From NCBI RefSeq assembly GCF_004342485.1, contig NZ_SMBU01000010.1, positions 109,980 through 173,979 on the forward strand: 64,000 nucleotides of DNA, written 5' to 3'. The stretch is from Roseateles saccharophilus. GTDB taxonomy: Bacteria; Pseudomonadota; Gammaproteobacteria; Burkholderiales; Burkholderiaceae_C. The notes beneath the pieces were generated by a model. That model searched no databases. It had not been told where the DNA came from and worked only from the letters and a program-made list of their open reading frames with translations. How positions within the stretch are numbered: position 1 is the first letter of the stretch; each line of letters starts with the position of its first letter. Position numbers and translations under genes: made by a program. Below are positions 37,039-44,863 of the stretch, piece by piece.

Positions 37039-37140
37039 GACGTAGGCCCCTCGCCCCGAGGCCAGCTTGGGGCTGCCCGGCGCTCGGCCCGCAATGCCGC
37101 CATCCGCATCGAGGCTTTCGTCGCCTGCGAGAATCGAAGC

Positions 37141-38010
37141 GTGAACCTTGATGCCACGCTCAACGCCGACCTGCACTGCCACTCGGTCGTCTCCGACGGC
37201 ACGCTGACGCCCGAGGCCCTGGTCGAGCGGGCCAAGGCCGGCGGCGTGCAACTGTGGTCGCTGACCGACCACGACGAGATCGGCGGCCAGCAGCGCGCCA
37301 TCGACGCGGCGCGCGCGGCCGGCCTGGCCTACCTGACCGGCACCGAGATCTCGGTCAGCTTCGCCGGCCGCGTCGTGCACATCGTCGGCCTGGGCTTCGA
37401 CCACGAGTCGCCCGAGATGATCGAGGGCCTGCGCGCCACGCGTGGCGGCCGCGAGCCGCGCGCCCGCGAGATGGCGGCCAGCCTGGCCCGGGTCGGCATC
37501 CACGGCGCCTTCGAGGGCGCGCTGCAATACGTCGGCAACCCCGACCTGATCTCGCGCACGCATTTCGCGCGCTTCCTCGTCGAGGCCGGCCATTGCACCG
37601 ACGTGCCCGACGTGTTCCGCCGCTACCTCACCGATGGCAAGCCCGGCTTCGTGCCGCACAAGTGGGCGGCGCTGAAAGATGCGGTGGGCTGGATCACCCG
37701 CGCCGGCGGCATCGCCGTCATCGCCCACCCGGGCCGCTACGACTTCACGCCGACCGAGGAGTACGCGCTGATCACCGAGTTCATCGGCCACGGCGGGCGT
37801 GGCATCGAGGTCGTCACCGGCAGCCACACGGCGGCCGAGTTCGTGCAGTACGCCGACACGGCCCTCGAGTTCGGCCTGTTGGCCTCGCGCGGCAGCGACT
37901 TCCACTGCCCCGAGGAAAGCCGCATCGACCTGGGCGCACTGCCGCCACTGGCCGGCCGCCTGACGCCGGTCTGGGCCGCGTTGGAAGACCGCATCCACCA
38001 CCGCGCCTGA
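37141..38010 (+). CDS. rnm: RNase AM / 3',5'-nucleotide phosphatase, PHP family (YciV)
   Basis: A 289-residue PHP-domain phosphoesterase. Metal ligands are visible in NADLHCHSVVSDG (residues 8-20), LTDHDEIGGQ near 42, and GTEIS near 67. Later ligands are in VIAHPGRYDF near 197 and GSDFHCPEES near 256. Family members hydrolyse 3',5'-bisphosphonucleosides and mature 5' ends of rRNA. It starts with GTG at 37141, 6 nt after a GAGAAT hexamer. Confidence 0.85.
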   Translation: MNLDATLNADLHCHSVVSDGTLTPEALVERAKAGGVQLWSLTDHDEIGGQQRAIDAARAAGLAYLTGTEISVSFAGRVVHIVGLGFDHESPEMIEGLRATRGGREPRAREMAASLARVGIHGAFEGALQYVGNPDLISRTHFARFLVEAGHCTDVPDVFRRYLTDGKPGFVPHKWAALKDAVGWITRAGGIAVIAHPGRYDFTPTEEYALITEFIGHGGRGIEVVTGSHTAAEFVQYADTALEFGLLASRGSDFHCPEESRIDLGALPPLAGRLTPVWAALEDRIHHRA

Positions 38011-38048
38011 ACACGGATCGGCAGCGCGGCGCACGGTAGGATGCCCGC

Positions 38049-38684
38049 GTGGCCCAGCTCTTCGAAGTTCACCCCGACAACCCGCAGCCGCGCTTCCTGC
38101 GCCAGGCCGCGCAGATGCTGCAGGCCGGCGGCCTGGGCGCGATCCCGACGGATTCCAGCTACGCCTTCGTCTGCCGCCTGGACGACAAGGCCGCCGCCGA
38201 GGCGCTGCGCCGGGTGCGCGGCGTGGACGAGAAGCACCACTTGACGCTGCTGTGCCGCGACCTGTCCGAACTGGCCAACTACGCGATGGTGGACAACCGC
38301 CAGTACCGGCTGCTCAAGCTGGCCACGCCCGGCCCCTACACCTTCATCCTGCCGGCCACCAAGGAAGTGCCGCGCCGCCTGTCCCACCCCAGCCGGCGCA
38401 CCATCGGCCTGCGCGTGCCCGACCACCGCGTCACGCAGGACCTGCTCGCCTTGTTCGGCGAGCCGCTGCTGTCGACGACGCTGATCCCGCCCGGCGACAG
38501 CGAGCCGATGAACGACGCCGCCCAGGTCTGCGACCGCCTGGACCGCCAGCTGCAGTTCGTGCTGGATGCCGGCGCCTGCCCGGCCCAGCCGACCACGGTG
38601 CTGGACCTGAGCCAGGGCGACGAGCCCGTGCTGGTGCGCCAGGGCCGTGGCGAGCTGGCGCGGCTGGGCCTGCAGCTCGACTGA
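38049..38684 (+). CDS. Sua5/YciO/YrdC-family protein, YciO type
   Basis: A 211-residue protein of the dsRNA-binding Sua5/YrdC fold, with GGLGAIPTDSSYAFVCRLDD near residue 28, PGPYTFILPATKEVPRR near 94 and TIGLRVPDH near 118. The stretch after the first strand (DEKHHLTLLC) is of the YciO type rather than the threonylcarbamoyl-AMP synthase type, so a role in t6A synthesis should not be assumed. GTG start with TAGGAT 6 nt upstream. It follows rnm by 38 nt. Confidence 0.82.
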   Translation: MAQLFEVHPDNPQPRFLRQAAQMLQAGGLGAIPTDSSYAFVCRLDDKAAAEALRRVRGVDEKHHLTLLCRDLSELANYAMVDNRQYRLLKLATPGPYTFILPATKEVPRRLSHPSRRTIGLRVPDHRVTQDLLALFGEPLLSTTLIPPGDSEPMNDAAQVCDRLDRQLQFVLDAGACPAQPTTVLDLSQGDEPVLVRQGRGELARLGLQLD

Positions 38685-38692
38685 ACCCGCAG

Positions 38693-38724
38693 TTCATCCA
38701 GCGCTTTTGCAATTCATCCAGCGC
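38693..38724. repeat. Two direct copies of TTCATCCAGCGC
   Basis: Perfect 12-mers at 38693-38704 and 38713-38724 with a 20-bp period, just after the YciO-type gene and about 110 nt before the small repeat-protein gene. Two helical turns apart, they could be regulator sites; no regulator is identified. Confidence 0.5.
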
Positions 38725-38831
38725 GGCTCGCGCTTGATCGCAGCCGCCTGGAAGCCCCTGGGCTCATTGCCGAAACTGACTCCATCGAACCAGCAATCAC
38801 GCGGTTCGAAACCCACCGAACGGAGTCCATC

Positions 38832-39101
38832 ATGAGCCTGCAGACCTCCTTCTTCGCCGCCGTCGTCCTGGCCCTGTCCACCGCCGCCCAGGCCGCCCCG
38901 CAAGCCACCGTCAAGCTGGAACGCGTCGTCGTCACCGGCAAGGCCACCCGGGAGGTCGCGCAACTGCCGCGCGTCGTCGTGACCGGCTATGCCCAACGCG
39001 AAGTGGCCCAGCTGCCGCGCGTCGTGGTCGTCGGCTACAGCGAAGCGACGCTGGCCCGCCAGGTCCTGGCCGCCGCCAAGACCGCCGCCAAGAACATCTG
39101 A
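38832..39101 (+). CDS. Small exported protein with VVVTG repeats
   Basis: An 89-residue protein. A signal peptide (MSLQTSFFAAVVLALSTAAQA) with the expected AQA cleavage site is followed by three tandem units of about 17 residues, LERVVVTGKATREVAQ, LPRVVVTGYAQREVAQ and LPRVVVVGYSEATLAR, then a short Ala/Lys helix. The unit resembles the VVVTG segment near the N-terminus of TonB-dependent receptor plug domains, but there is no receptor barrel. It is preceded by CGGAGTC as ribosome-binding site. I know no function. The repeats differ at several DNA positions, so the duplication is not recent. Confidence 0.65.
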   Translation: MSLQTSFFAAVVLALSTAAQAAPQATVKLERVVVTGKATREVAQLPRVVVTGYAQREVAQLPRVVVVGYSEATLARQVLAAAKTAAKNI

Positions 39102-39146
39102 ACGAGGCCTCGCTTCATGCCGAAGACGATGCCTTCCACCACCACC

Positions 39147-39192
39147 GAGCCGAGTCGGCAGCGCTGCAGAGCCAGCGTTGCCGACTCGGCTC
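39147..39192. terminator. Long bidirectional hairpin between convergent genes
   Basis: GAGCCGAGTCGGCA (39147-39160) pairs with TGCCGACTCGGCTC (39179-39192). After one G-T mismatch the pairing continues with CGCTG and CAGCG, giving a stem of about 20 bp and a 6-nt loop. It ends 3 nt before the stop codon of the leftward glutaredoxin-like gene. Confidence 0.65.
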
Positions 39193-39195
39193 GAC

Positions 39196-39540
39196 CTATT
39201 GCAGGATCTCGACCAGCCGAGCGCGGTCGAAGCCGATGACCCGCTGACCACGCACGACCAGCGTGGGCGTCCCCAGGGCGCCCTGGGCCCGGTAGTCCGC
39301 CACGCACTGCGGATCGCGCTCGATGAAGCACTCGCTGAAGGGCAGGCCCTGTTGCGTCATCCAGCGCCGCGCCGCCAGGCAGTAGGGACAGGTTTCCGAA
39401 GAGAGCATGCGGATGTCGCCCGGCCTGACCTTCTGGGCCAGCAGCTTGCCGTCCTGGGTCGAGACATGGCCACGCCAGGCCCAGGAGGCCGCGGCCGCCA
39501 GCGCGACGACGACAAGCAAGGAGCGGGGCGGCAGGGACAT
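39196..39540 (-). CDS. Membrane-anchored or exported glutaredoxin-family protein
   Basis: A 114-residue protein with an N-terminal hydrophobic anchor or signal (SLLVVVALAAAASWAW) and a glutaredoxin domain with CPYC at about residues 51-54, cis-Pro in LGTPTLVVRG and a closing FDRARLVEIL. It lacks a clear signal-peptidase site, so the domain may stay tethered in the periplasm. A second Cys pair (ECFIERDPQC) is unusual for cytoplasmic glutaredoxins. Function probably thiol redox in the envelope. Confidence 0.75.
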   Translation of the reverse strand: MSLPPRSLLVVVALAAAASWAWRGHVSTQDGKLLAQKVRPGDIRMLSSETCPYCLAARRWMTQQGLPFSECFIERDPQCVADYRAQGALGTPTLVVRGQRVIGFDRARLVEILQ

Positions 39541-39597
39541 TCCGCAGATGCTAATCCACCGCGTCGGGTTTGATTTGCAGCCTTCCAGCTCAGCAGA

Positions 39598-41319
39598 CTA
39601 GAACGCAGTCCACTCTGCCTGGTCCGTCGAAGCGACGGCCATGTCGGTGAAGGCCGGGGGGGCAGCCTGCCGGGTTGCCCTGGCCGCGGGCTCGCCCCCT
39701 CCCAACCGGGTCCCGAGCACAACGGGCGCGGGCGGCTTGGCCGGCGCCCGACGCTGCGACTGACCAGTGGGCTCATCGAGCTTGAACGTGGCCACCTTCT
39801 CGGCGAGTTGCCTGGCCTGGACGCTCAGGCTTTCGGCCGCAGCGGCACTCTCTTCGACGAGCGCGGCGTTCTGCTGCGTGACCTGGTCAAGCTGATTGAC
39901 AGCCTCGCCAATCTGGACGATCCCCTTGCTCTGCTCGCTGCTGGCCGTGCTGATCTCGCCGATCAGGTCGGCGACCTGCCTGACCTGGTTGACCACATCG
40001 TCAATCGTGCGACCGGCTTCGCTGACCAGTGCATTGCCGGCCTCGACGCGCTCGACACTGCTGCCGATCAAGGTTTTGATCTCGCGCGCAGCCTCGGCGC
40101 TGCGCTGTGCCAGGGAGCGCACCTCGCCGGCCACGACCGCGAAGCCGCGCCCCTGTTCGCCCGCGCGTGCGGCTTCCACCGCGGCGTTCAAGGCCAGGAT
40201 ATTGGTCTGGAAGGCAATGCCGTCGATGGTGCCGATGATGTCGGCGATCTTCTTCGAGCTCGTCGTGATCTGGCTCATGGTTTCTATGACCTGACTCATG
40301 ACCTGGCCGCCGTTTCCGGCGACACAAGCTGTGTTCTCGGCCAGCTGAGCGGCCTGCCGGGCGGTATCCGTGTTGTGGTTGACCGTCGCGCTGAGTTCTT
40401 CCATCGAAGCTGCCGTCTGCTGCAGATTGCTGGCTTGCTCCTCGGTGCGCTGGCTCAGGTCGGCATTGCCCTGGGCGATCTGGCCGCTGGCCGTGGCGAC
40501 ACTCTCCGCATTGCCGCGCATCGTGCCGACGATGCCGACGAGGGCATCGTTCATGCGCTGCAGCGCAGCCAGCAGTTGGCCGGCCTCGTCCTTGCGCGTC
40601 GCCGTCAGCCGCAGCCGAAGGTCGCCCGAGGCCACGGTCTCAGCGGCCGCCACGGCCTCGCGGATGGGCGTCACGACGGAGCGCGTGATCAGCAGGGCCA
40701 TGGCCGCGCCGATGGCAGCCGCGGCCCCTGCGGCAATCAGGACAGTCGCTGAAGCGAAGTTCACCGATGCGTCGGTGGCCCGGGCCGACTCGCGCATGAG
40801 CTCTTTCTGGAAATCTACGAGTGCATCCAGCCTCGCGAAATAGTCCCGTTGACGCGTTCTGACCTCACCCAACAACGCGTCACGCGCGACGTCCCGCTGC
40901 TGCTGTTGCACGAGCTCCAGCACTCGTTGCATCGACGTGGTGTAGGCAGTCCTCGCCTCCAGGGCCGTGGCCATCAGCTTCGCCCCATCGCCGTCGCCGA
41001 TGGTTTGGCGCAGCTTCTCGTACAGCTCGGCCGTGCCCTTGCGGTTGGCCGCGATGACCCCCATCTCCCGCTCGATCATGCTCCCGTCGCTCAACAGCAT
41101 GATGTTGCGCACCGCCCTCGCCGTGAGGTTGGCGTTGTTCTTGATTTCGGTCAGCTGTTCGACCTTGACGATTCGGTCATTGACCATCACCGCCAACTGG
41201 TCATCGATCCGTCTGAGCTGTAAGCGCGCGTAGGCGGCCATCAGCACACAGAAGCCGATGGAAATCGCAAATGCAAGGCCGAGTCGCTGACCAATACGCA
41301 GGTCGGTTAGGAAACCCAT
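39598..41319 (-). CDS. Methyl-accepting chemotaxis protein 2, with CheR-docking tail
   Basis: A 573-residue receptor. TM1 is near residues 10-30, a helical-bundle sensor (about 30-190) follows, TM2 near 190-212, HAMP to about 265, then the signalling domain with [23 protein letters not shown] proline-rich linker of about 50 residues ends in EWTAF, which fits the C-terminal pentapeptide that docks CheR and CheB. The start at 41319 (MGFLTDLRIGQRL) is chosen because the GGAGA-like sequence and TM1 follow at normal distance. Divergent from receptor 3. Confidence 0.9.
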   Translation of the reverse strand: MGFLTDLRIGQRLGLAFAISIGFCVLMAAYARLQLRRIDDQLAVMVNDRIVKVEQLTEIKNNANLTARAVRNIMLLSDGSMIEREMGVIAANRKGTAELYEKLRQTIGDGDGAKLMATALEARTAYTTSMQRVLELVQQQQRDVARDALLGEVRTRQRDYFARLDALVDFQKELMRESARATDASVNFASATVLIAAGAAAAIGAAMALLITRSVVTPIREAVAAAETVASGDLRLRLTATRKDEAGQLLAALQRMNDALVGIVGTMRGNAESVATASGQIAQGNADLSQRTEEQASNLQQTAASMEELSATVNHNTDTARQAAQLAENTACVAGNGGQVMSQVIETMSQITTSSKKIADIIGTIDGIAFQTNILALNAAVEAARAGEQGRGFAVVAGEVRSLAQRSAEAAREIKTLIGSSVERVEAGNALVSEAGRTIDDVVNQVRQVADLIGEISTASSEQSKGIVQIGEAVNQLDQVTQQNAALVEESAAAAESLSVQARQLAEKVATFKLDEPTGQSQRRAPAKPPAPVVLGTRLGGGEPAARATRQAAPPAFTDMAVASTDQAEWTAF

Positions 41320-41574
41320 TTCTATCTCCCTTGTCGCTGGATAGAGAAACACGTCTGCCGCTCGAACTCGCAATCATGATCCCAAGCGGCGCGACTGTGG
41401 TGACAGGGCGTCGATGTTTTTATTCCCACCCCGTGGCGTCGTTAGATCAGATCCCCGTCATCGTCGGCAGCTCCTGGCCGCCAACCCCCATTCGAAACAC
41501 CAGACCGGGTCGACACCCAGGGGCCCTTGGGGCAGACTGAGGCTCAGGCACAGAGATGCCAGGAAGGAGACTTC

Positions 41575-43137
41575 ATGGAAGCCTTGAAGCAGGTGCGCAT
41601 CGGCAGGCGTCTCACGTTTGCGTTCGCCGCCGTGCTGGCCTTGATGCTGGTCGTGTCCGTCGTCGGCGTACGCGGCATCTACAGCGTCGCTGCCGGGCTG
41701 GAGACGGTCTACAAGGACCGCACCGTGCCGTTGGCCCAGCTTGGCGAACTGAACAACCTGTCCACGCGCAACCGCCTCATCATCGTGGAGATGCTGCGCG
41801 CACCAGGTTTCGACGAGATCAAGCGCCGCAGCGACGAACTCAACGCCAATCTCAAGCGCGCCCAGGAGTTGGAGGGTCAGTACATGGCCACTCAGCTGTC
41901 CGCCGATGAGAAAACGCTCGCCGAACGCTACGCAGCGACACGCAAGGCCTACGCGGAACAGGGCCTGCGGCCGATCAGCGCAGCGCTGTCCACCGGCGGG
42001 ATGTCGGAGGCGATGCAAATCTATGAAGAAAAGACGCTGCCGTTGTCAACCCAGACACGGGAGCTGTCTGACCAGCTGGTCAAGCTGCAGGTGGATGTGG
42101 CCGCCGCCGAGTATGGGCGCGGCCAGGCGACGCGGGCCTCGGCTCTCATGCTGTGTGTCGTGCTGACGGCAGCAGCGCTGATCCTGGGCCTGGGAATGGC
42201 CATGATGATCACGCGCTCGATCACTGCGCCCGTGCAGCAGGCCGTGGGCTTCGCCCAGGCCGTTGCCAGCGGCGACCTGACCGCCGACATTCGTGCCCAG
42301 GGCAGAGACGAAATCGCCGAGCTGCTCGGCGCATTGGCGAGCATGCGTGACGGCCTGGTGCAGATCGTGCGCCAGGTTCGCAGTGGTGCCGACTCCATCC
42401 TGCACGGCGCCGGCGAGATCGCAAGCGGCAATGCCGACCTGTCGCGGCGCACCGAGGAGCAGGCCGCCAATCTCGAGCAGACGGCGGCATCGATGGAAGA
42501 AATGAATGCGACCGTGCGCCAGAACGCGGACACGGCGCGTGCGGCGACCCAGCTCGCCGATTCGGCCAGCAGTGTGGCCACGCGAGGCGGCGAGGTCATG
42601 CAAGATGTCGTCGCGACGATGGGCAACATCTCGGCAAGCTCGAAGAAGATTGCCGACATCATTGGCACCATCGACGGCATTGCCTTCCAGACCAATATCC
42701 TCGCGCTGAACGCCGCCGTGGAAGCCGCACGCGCGGGCGAACAGGGGCGCGGCTTCGCGGTCGTGGCCGGCGAGGTGCGCTCCCTGGCACAGCGCAGCGC
42801 CGAGGCCGCACACGAGATCAAGGCGCTGATTGGCCAGAGCGTGAACAACGTCGACACCGGCTCGGTGCTCGTCGGCGAGGCCGGCAAGACCATGACGGAG
42901 ATCGTGTCCCAGGTCAGGCACGTGACCGACCTGATCACCGAAATCGGTTCAGCGACACAGGAGCAGACCACCGGCATCGGTCAGGTCAGCCGGGCGGTCT
43001 CGCAACTCGACCGGGCCACGCAGCAGAACGCTGCCCTTGTCGAAGAAGCCGCAGCCGCCGCGGACAGCCTGCGCGGCCAGGCCCAGCGCATGCAAGAGGC
43101 CGTCAGCGTCTTCAGGCTCGACGGCATCGATCACTAG
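41575..43137 (+). CDS. Methyl-accepting chemotaxis protein 3
   Basis: A 520-residue receptor with TM1 at about 13-33, a four-helix-bundle ligand domain at about 35-185 ([18 protein letters not shown] is typical), TM2 at about 190-210, HAMP and a signalling domain nearly identical to that of receptor 2 around [18 protein letters not shown]. It ends [10 protein letters not shown] without a docking pentapeptide, so methylation may depend on receptors that have one. AAGGAG precedes the ATG at 41575. The 255-nt region shared with receptor 2 shows no convincing sigma-28 promoter. Confidence 0.9.
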   Translation: MEALKQVRIGRRLTFAFAAVLALMLVVSVVGVRGIYSVAAGLETVYKDRTVPLAQLGELNNLSTRNRLIIVEMLRAPGFDEIKRRSDELNANLKRAQELEGQYMATQLSADEKTLAERYAATRKAYAEQGLRPISAALSTGGMSEAMQIYEEKTLPLSTQTRELSDQLVKLQVDVAAAEYGRGQATRASALMLCVVLTAAALILGLGMAMMITRSITAPVQQAVGFAQAVASGDLTADIRAQGRDEIAELLGALASMRDGLVQIVRQVRSGADSILHGAGEIASGNADLSRRTEEQAANLEQTAASMEEMNATVRQNADTARAATQLADSASSVATRGGEVMQDVVATMGNISASSKKIADIIGTIDGIAFQTNILALNAAVEAARAGEQGRGFAVVAGEVRSLAQRSAEAAHEIKALIGQSVNNVDTGSVLVGEAGKTMTEIVSQVRHVTDLITEIGSATQEQTTGIGQVSRAVSQLDRATQQNAALVEEAAAAADSLRGQAQRMQEAVSVFRLDGIDH

Positions 43138-43205
43138 CCCAGCACATCGGTGGAATCGGCGGCGCGCAGGGGGGCGGCGCGGCAGGGCGAAGCTGTGAGG
43201 GGGGC

Positions 43206-43258
43206 TTGACGGCTGTGATTACACGCGTAATCATTCACCATCGTTTACATGCGTAATC
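43206..43258 (+). promoter_or_regulatory. Promoter with two BlaI-type operators
   Basis: Two related dyads, GATTACACGCGTAATC (43217-43232) and GTTTACATGCGTAATC (43243-43258), have centres 26 bp apart, and the second ends one base before the blaI start codon. TTGACG at 43206-43211 is the likely -35, with TAATCA at 43228-43233 inside the first dyad as a weak -10. Repressor binding would block both polymerase and elongation, which predicts autorepression of the blaI-M56-M56 operon. Confidence 0.6.
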
Positions 43259-43259
43259 A

Positions 43260-43643
43260 ATGAACAAGCTTGCACCGCCCCCCATCAGCGAGGCCGAGGC
43301 CCAGGTCATGCAGCAGCTCTGGGAACGTTCACCGCAGGCGGCCGACGAGATCGCCGCGGCCCTCGGTCCGCAGCAAGGATGGCAACTCGCCACCGTGAAG
43401 ACACTGCTGAACCGCCTGCTGAAGAAGGGCGCGGTGACTGCCGAGCGCGACGGCCGGCGCTTTCTCTACGCCCCCGCCGTGCCGAGGGACGCCTGGGTGG
43501 CCGACACCGGCCTGTCGCTGATCGACCGGCTGTTCGGTGGCCGGCTCGCGCCGCTGGTGGCGCAGTTCGCGTCGGAGCGCAAACTCAGCAAGGACGACTT
43601 GGCCGCGCTGAAGGCTCTGCTGAAGGAGCAAGGCCATGAGTGA
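43260..43643 (+). CDS. BlaI/MecI/CopY-family repressor
   Basis: A 127-residue winged-helix repressor: SEAEAQVMQQLWERSPQAAD, then the recognition region WQLATVKTLLNRLLKKGAV and RDGRRFLYAP. The C-terminal dimerisation region (about 80-125) carries the helix that antirepressor proteases cleave in BlaI. The start lies directly after a dyad with no Shine-Dalgarno sequence. The gene overlaps the first M56 gene by 8 nt. No beta-lactamase or copper gene is adjacent, so the regulon is unknown. Confidence 0.85.
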   Translation: MNKLAPPPISEAEAQVMQQLWERSPQAADEIAAALGPQQGWQLATVKTLLNRLLKKGAVTAERDGRRFLYAPAVPRDAWVADTGLSLIDRLFGGRLAPLVAQFASERKLSKDDLAALKALLKEQGHE

Positions 43644-44856
43644 GGCCGTGTTCGGCGCGCTGCTGCACCAGGCAATGCTGCTGAGCGTGGGCATCGCCTT
43701 GCTGTGGGCCATTCACCGGTCGACGCAGCGGCGGCTGGGCGCGGGAGCCACCTACGCGGCCTGGCTGCTGCTTCCGGCGCTGCTGCTGGCTCCTGCGCTG
43801 CCCCGGCCAGCGCAGGAGCCGTTGCGGGTCGTGCTGCAAGCTGCCGGCAGGTTGGCGATGCCGGCGCTTCCCACGCTGCCGGCGCCCGCCACATCCACGT
43901 CAGGTCTCTGGCTGGCGCTCTGGCTGGCCGGCACGGGCTTCTTCGTCGGGCTGCAGACGCAACGGCAATGGCGGCTGGATCGCCTGGGCGTGCGCCTGCC
44001 CGCCGGCAGCAGTCCCGCCCTTGTCGGCCTGCTGCGGCCTCACGTGGCGCTGCCGGCAGACTTCGAGCAGCGCTTCTCGCCAGCGGAGCGCGAGCTCATC
44101 CTCGCGCATGAACAGGTGCACCGCGCGCGCCTGGACAACCTCTGGAACCTGCTCGCCTGCGCGCTGACGGCGCTGCACTGGTGGAACCCGCTGGCCTGGT
44201 GGGCCGCCCGCCGAATGCGGGCCGACCAGGAGCTGGCCTGCGACGCCGCCGTGCTGGCGGCCCGGCCGCAGGCGCGAACCGACTACACCCGCGCCTTGCT
44301 CGCGGCCCACGACCTCACGCCCCATGCCGCGCCGCTGGCCAGTTGCTGGGGCACGGCCCATCCGCTCGTCGAAAGGATTGCGATGCTGAACCGCCCCCTG
44401 CCCCTGAACCGCCGCCGTGCGCTGGCCGTGGCCACCGCCGTCAGCCTGACCACTGCGCTGGCCTATGCGGCAGAAAGCCCGCCCGCCGTCGACGGGGGCT
44501 ATGTGCAGCTGCACGTACAGCTGGAGAACAACCTGGGCAGCACCCGGTCGAGAGTCGCAACCGATGTGGCGATTCCGATCGGCAAGCTGACGAAGCTGGA
44601 GCTGCCCGACGCGAAGAGCGAGCCGATCTGGATCAGCCTGCTCACGAGCAAGACGCCGCGAGACGACGTGAAGTTCCACGCCGAGATCACGCGCGGCGAG
44701 CCTGCCGTGCAATGGGGCAGCACCATCCTCAATCCGGCCTGGGGCACCATCACACGCATCGAGATGAGCCGCTCCGGCTCGGAAGAAAAGGTGGTGCTGG
44801 AGCTGACGCCGACACGCGTGCCCGCCGACTTCCAGCCGCCGAAGAACACCTTCTGA
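43636..44856 (+). CDS. M56-family (BlaR1/MecR1-like) membrane metallopeptidase, copy 1
   Basis: A 406-residue protein with membrane helices near residues 10-28, 38-55 and 88-106, and a cytosolic gluzincin domain. The zinc site is HEQVH (158-162) with the third ligand in QELACDA (Glu 199). A final hydrophobic segment (about 262-278) leads to a periplasmic C-terminal region of only about 125 residues. The penicillin-binding sensor of BlaR1 (SxxK, about 250 residues) is absent. By analogy it should cleave the BlaI-type repressor on a periplasmic cue other than beta-lactam. Paralog of the next gene. Confidence 0.85.
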   Translation: MSEAVFGALLHQAMLLSVGIALLWAIHRSTQRRLGAGATYAAWLLLPALLLAPALPRPAQEPLRVVLQAAGRLAMPALPTLPAPATSTSGLWLALWLAGTGFFVGLQTQRQWRLDRLGVRLPAGSSPALVGLLRPHVALPADFEQRFSPAERELILAHEQVHRARLDNLWNLLACALTALHWWNPLAWWAARRMRADQELACDAAVLAARPQARTDYTRALLAAHDLTPHAAPLASCWGTAHPLVERIAMLNRPLPLNRRRALAVATAVSLTTALAYAAESPPAVDGGYVQLHVQLENNLGSTRSRVATDVAIPIGKLTKLELPDAKSEPIWISLLTSKTPRDDVKFHAEITRGEPAVQWGSTILNPAWGTITRIEMSRSGSEEKVVLELTPTRVPADFQPPKNTF

Positions 44857-44863
44857 GCTCACC

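Noticed and set aside
41320..41574. Sigma-28 flagellar-type promoters between the divergent chemoreceptor genes
   Set aside because: TAAA-like sequences occur (on the minus strand near 41414-41420), but no GCCGATAA-like -10 follows at the right distance.
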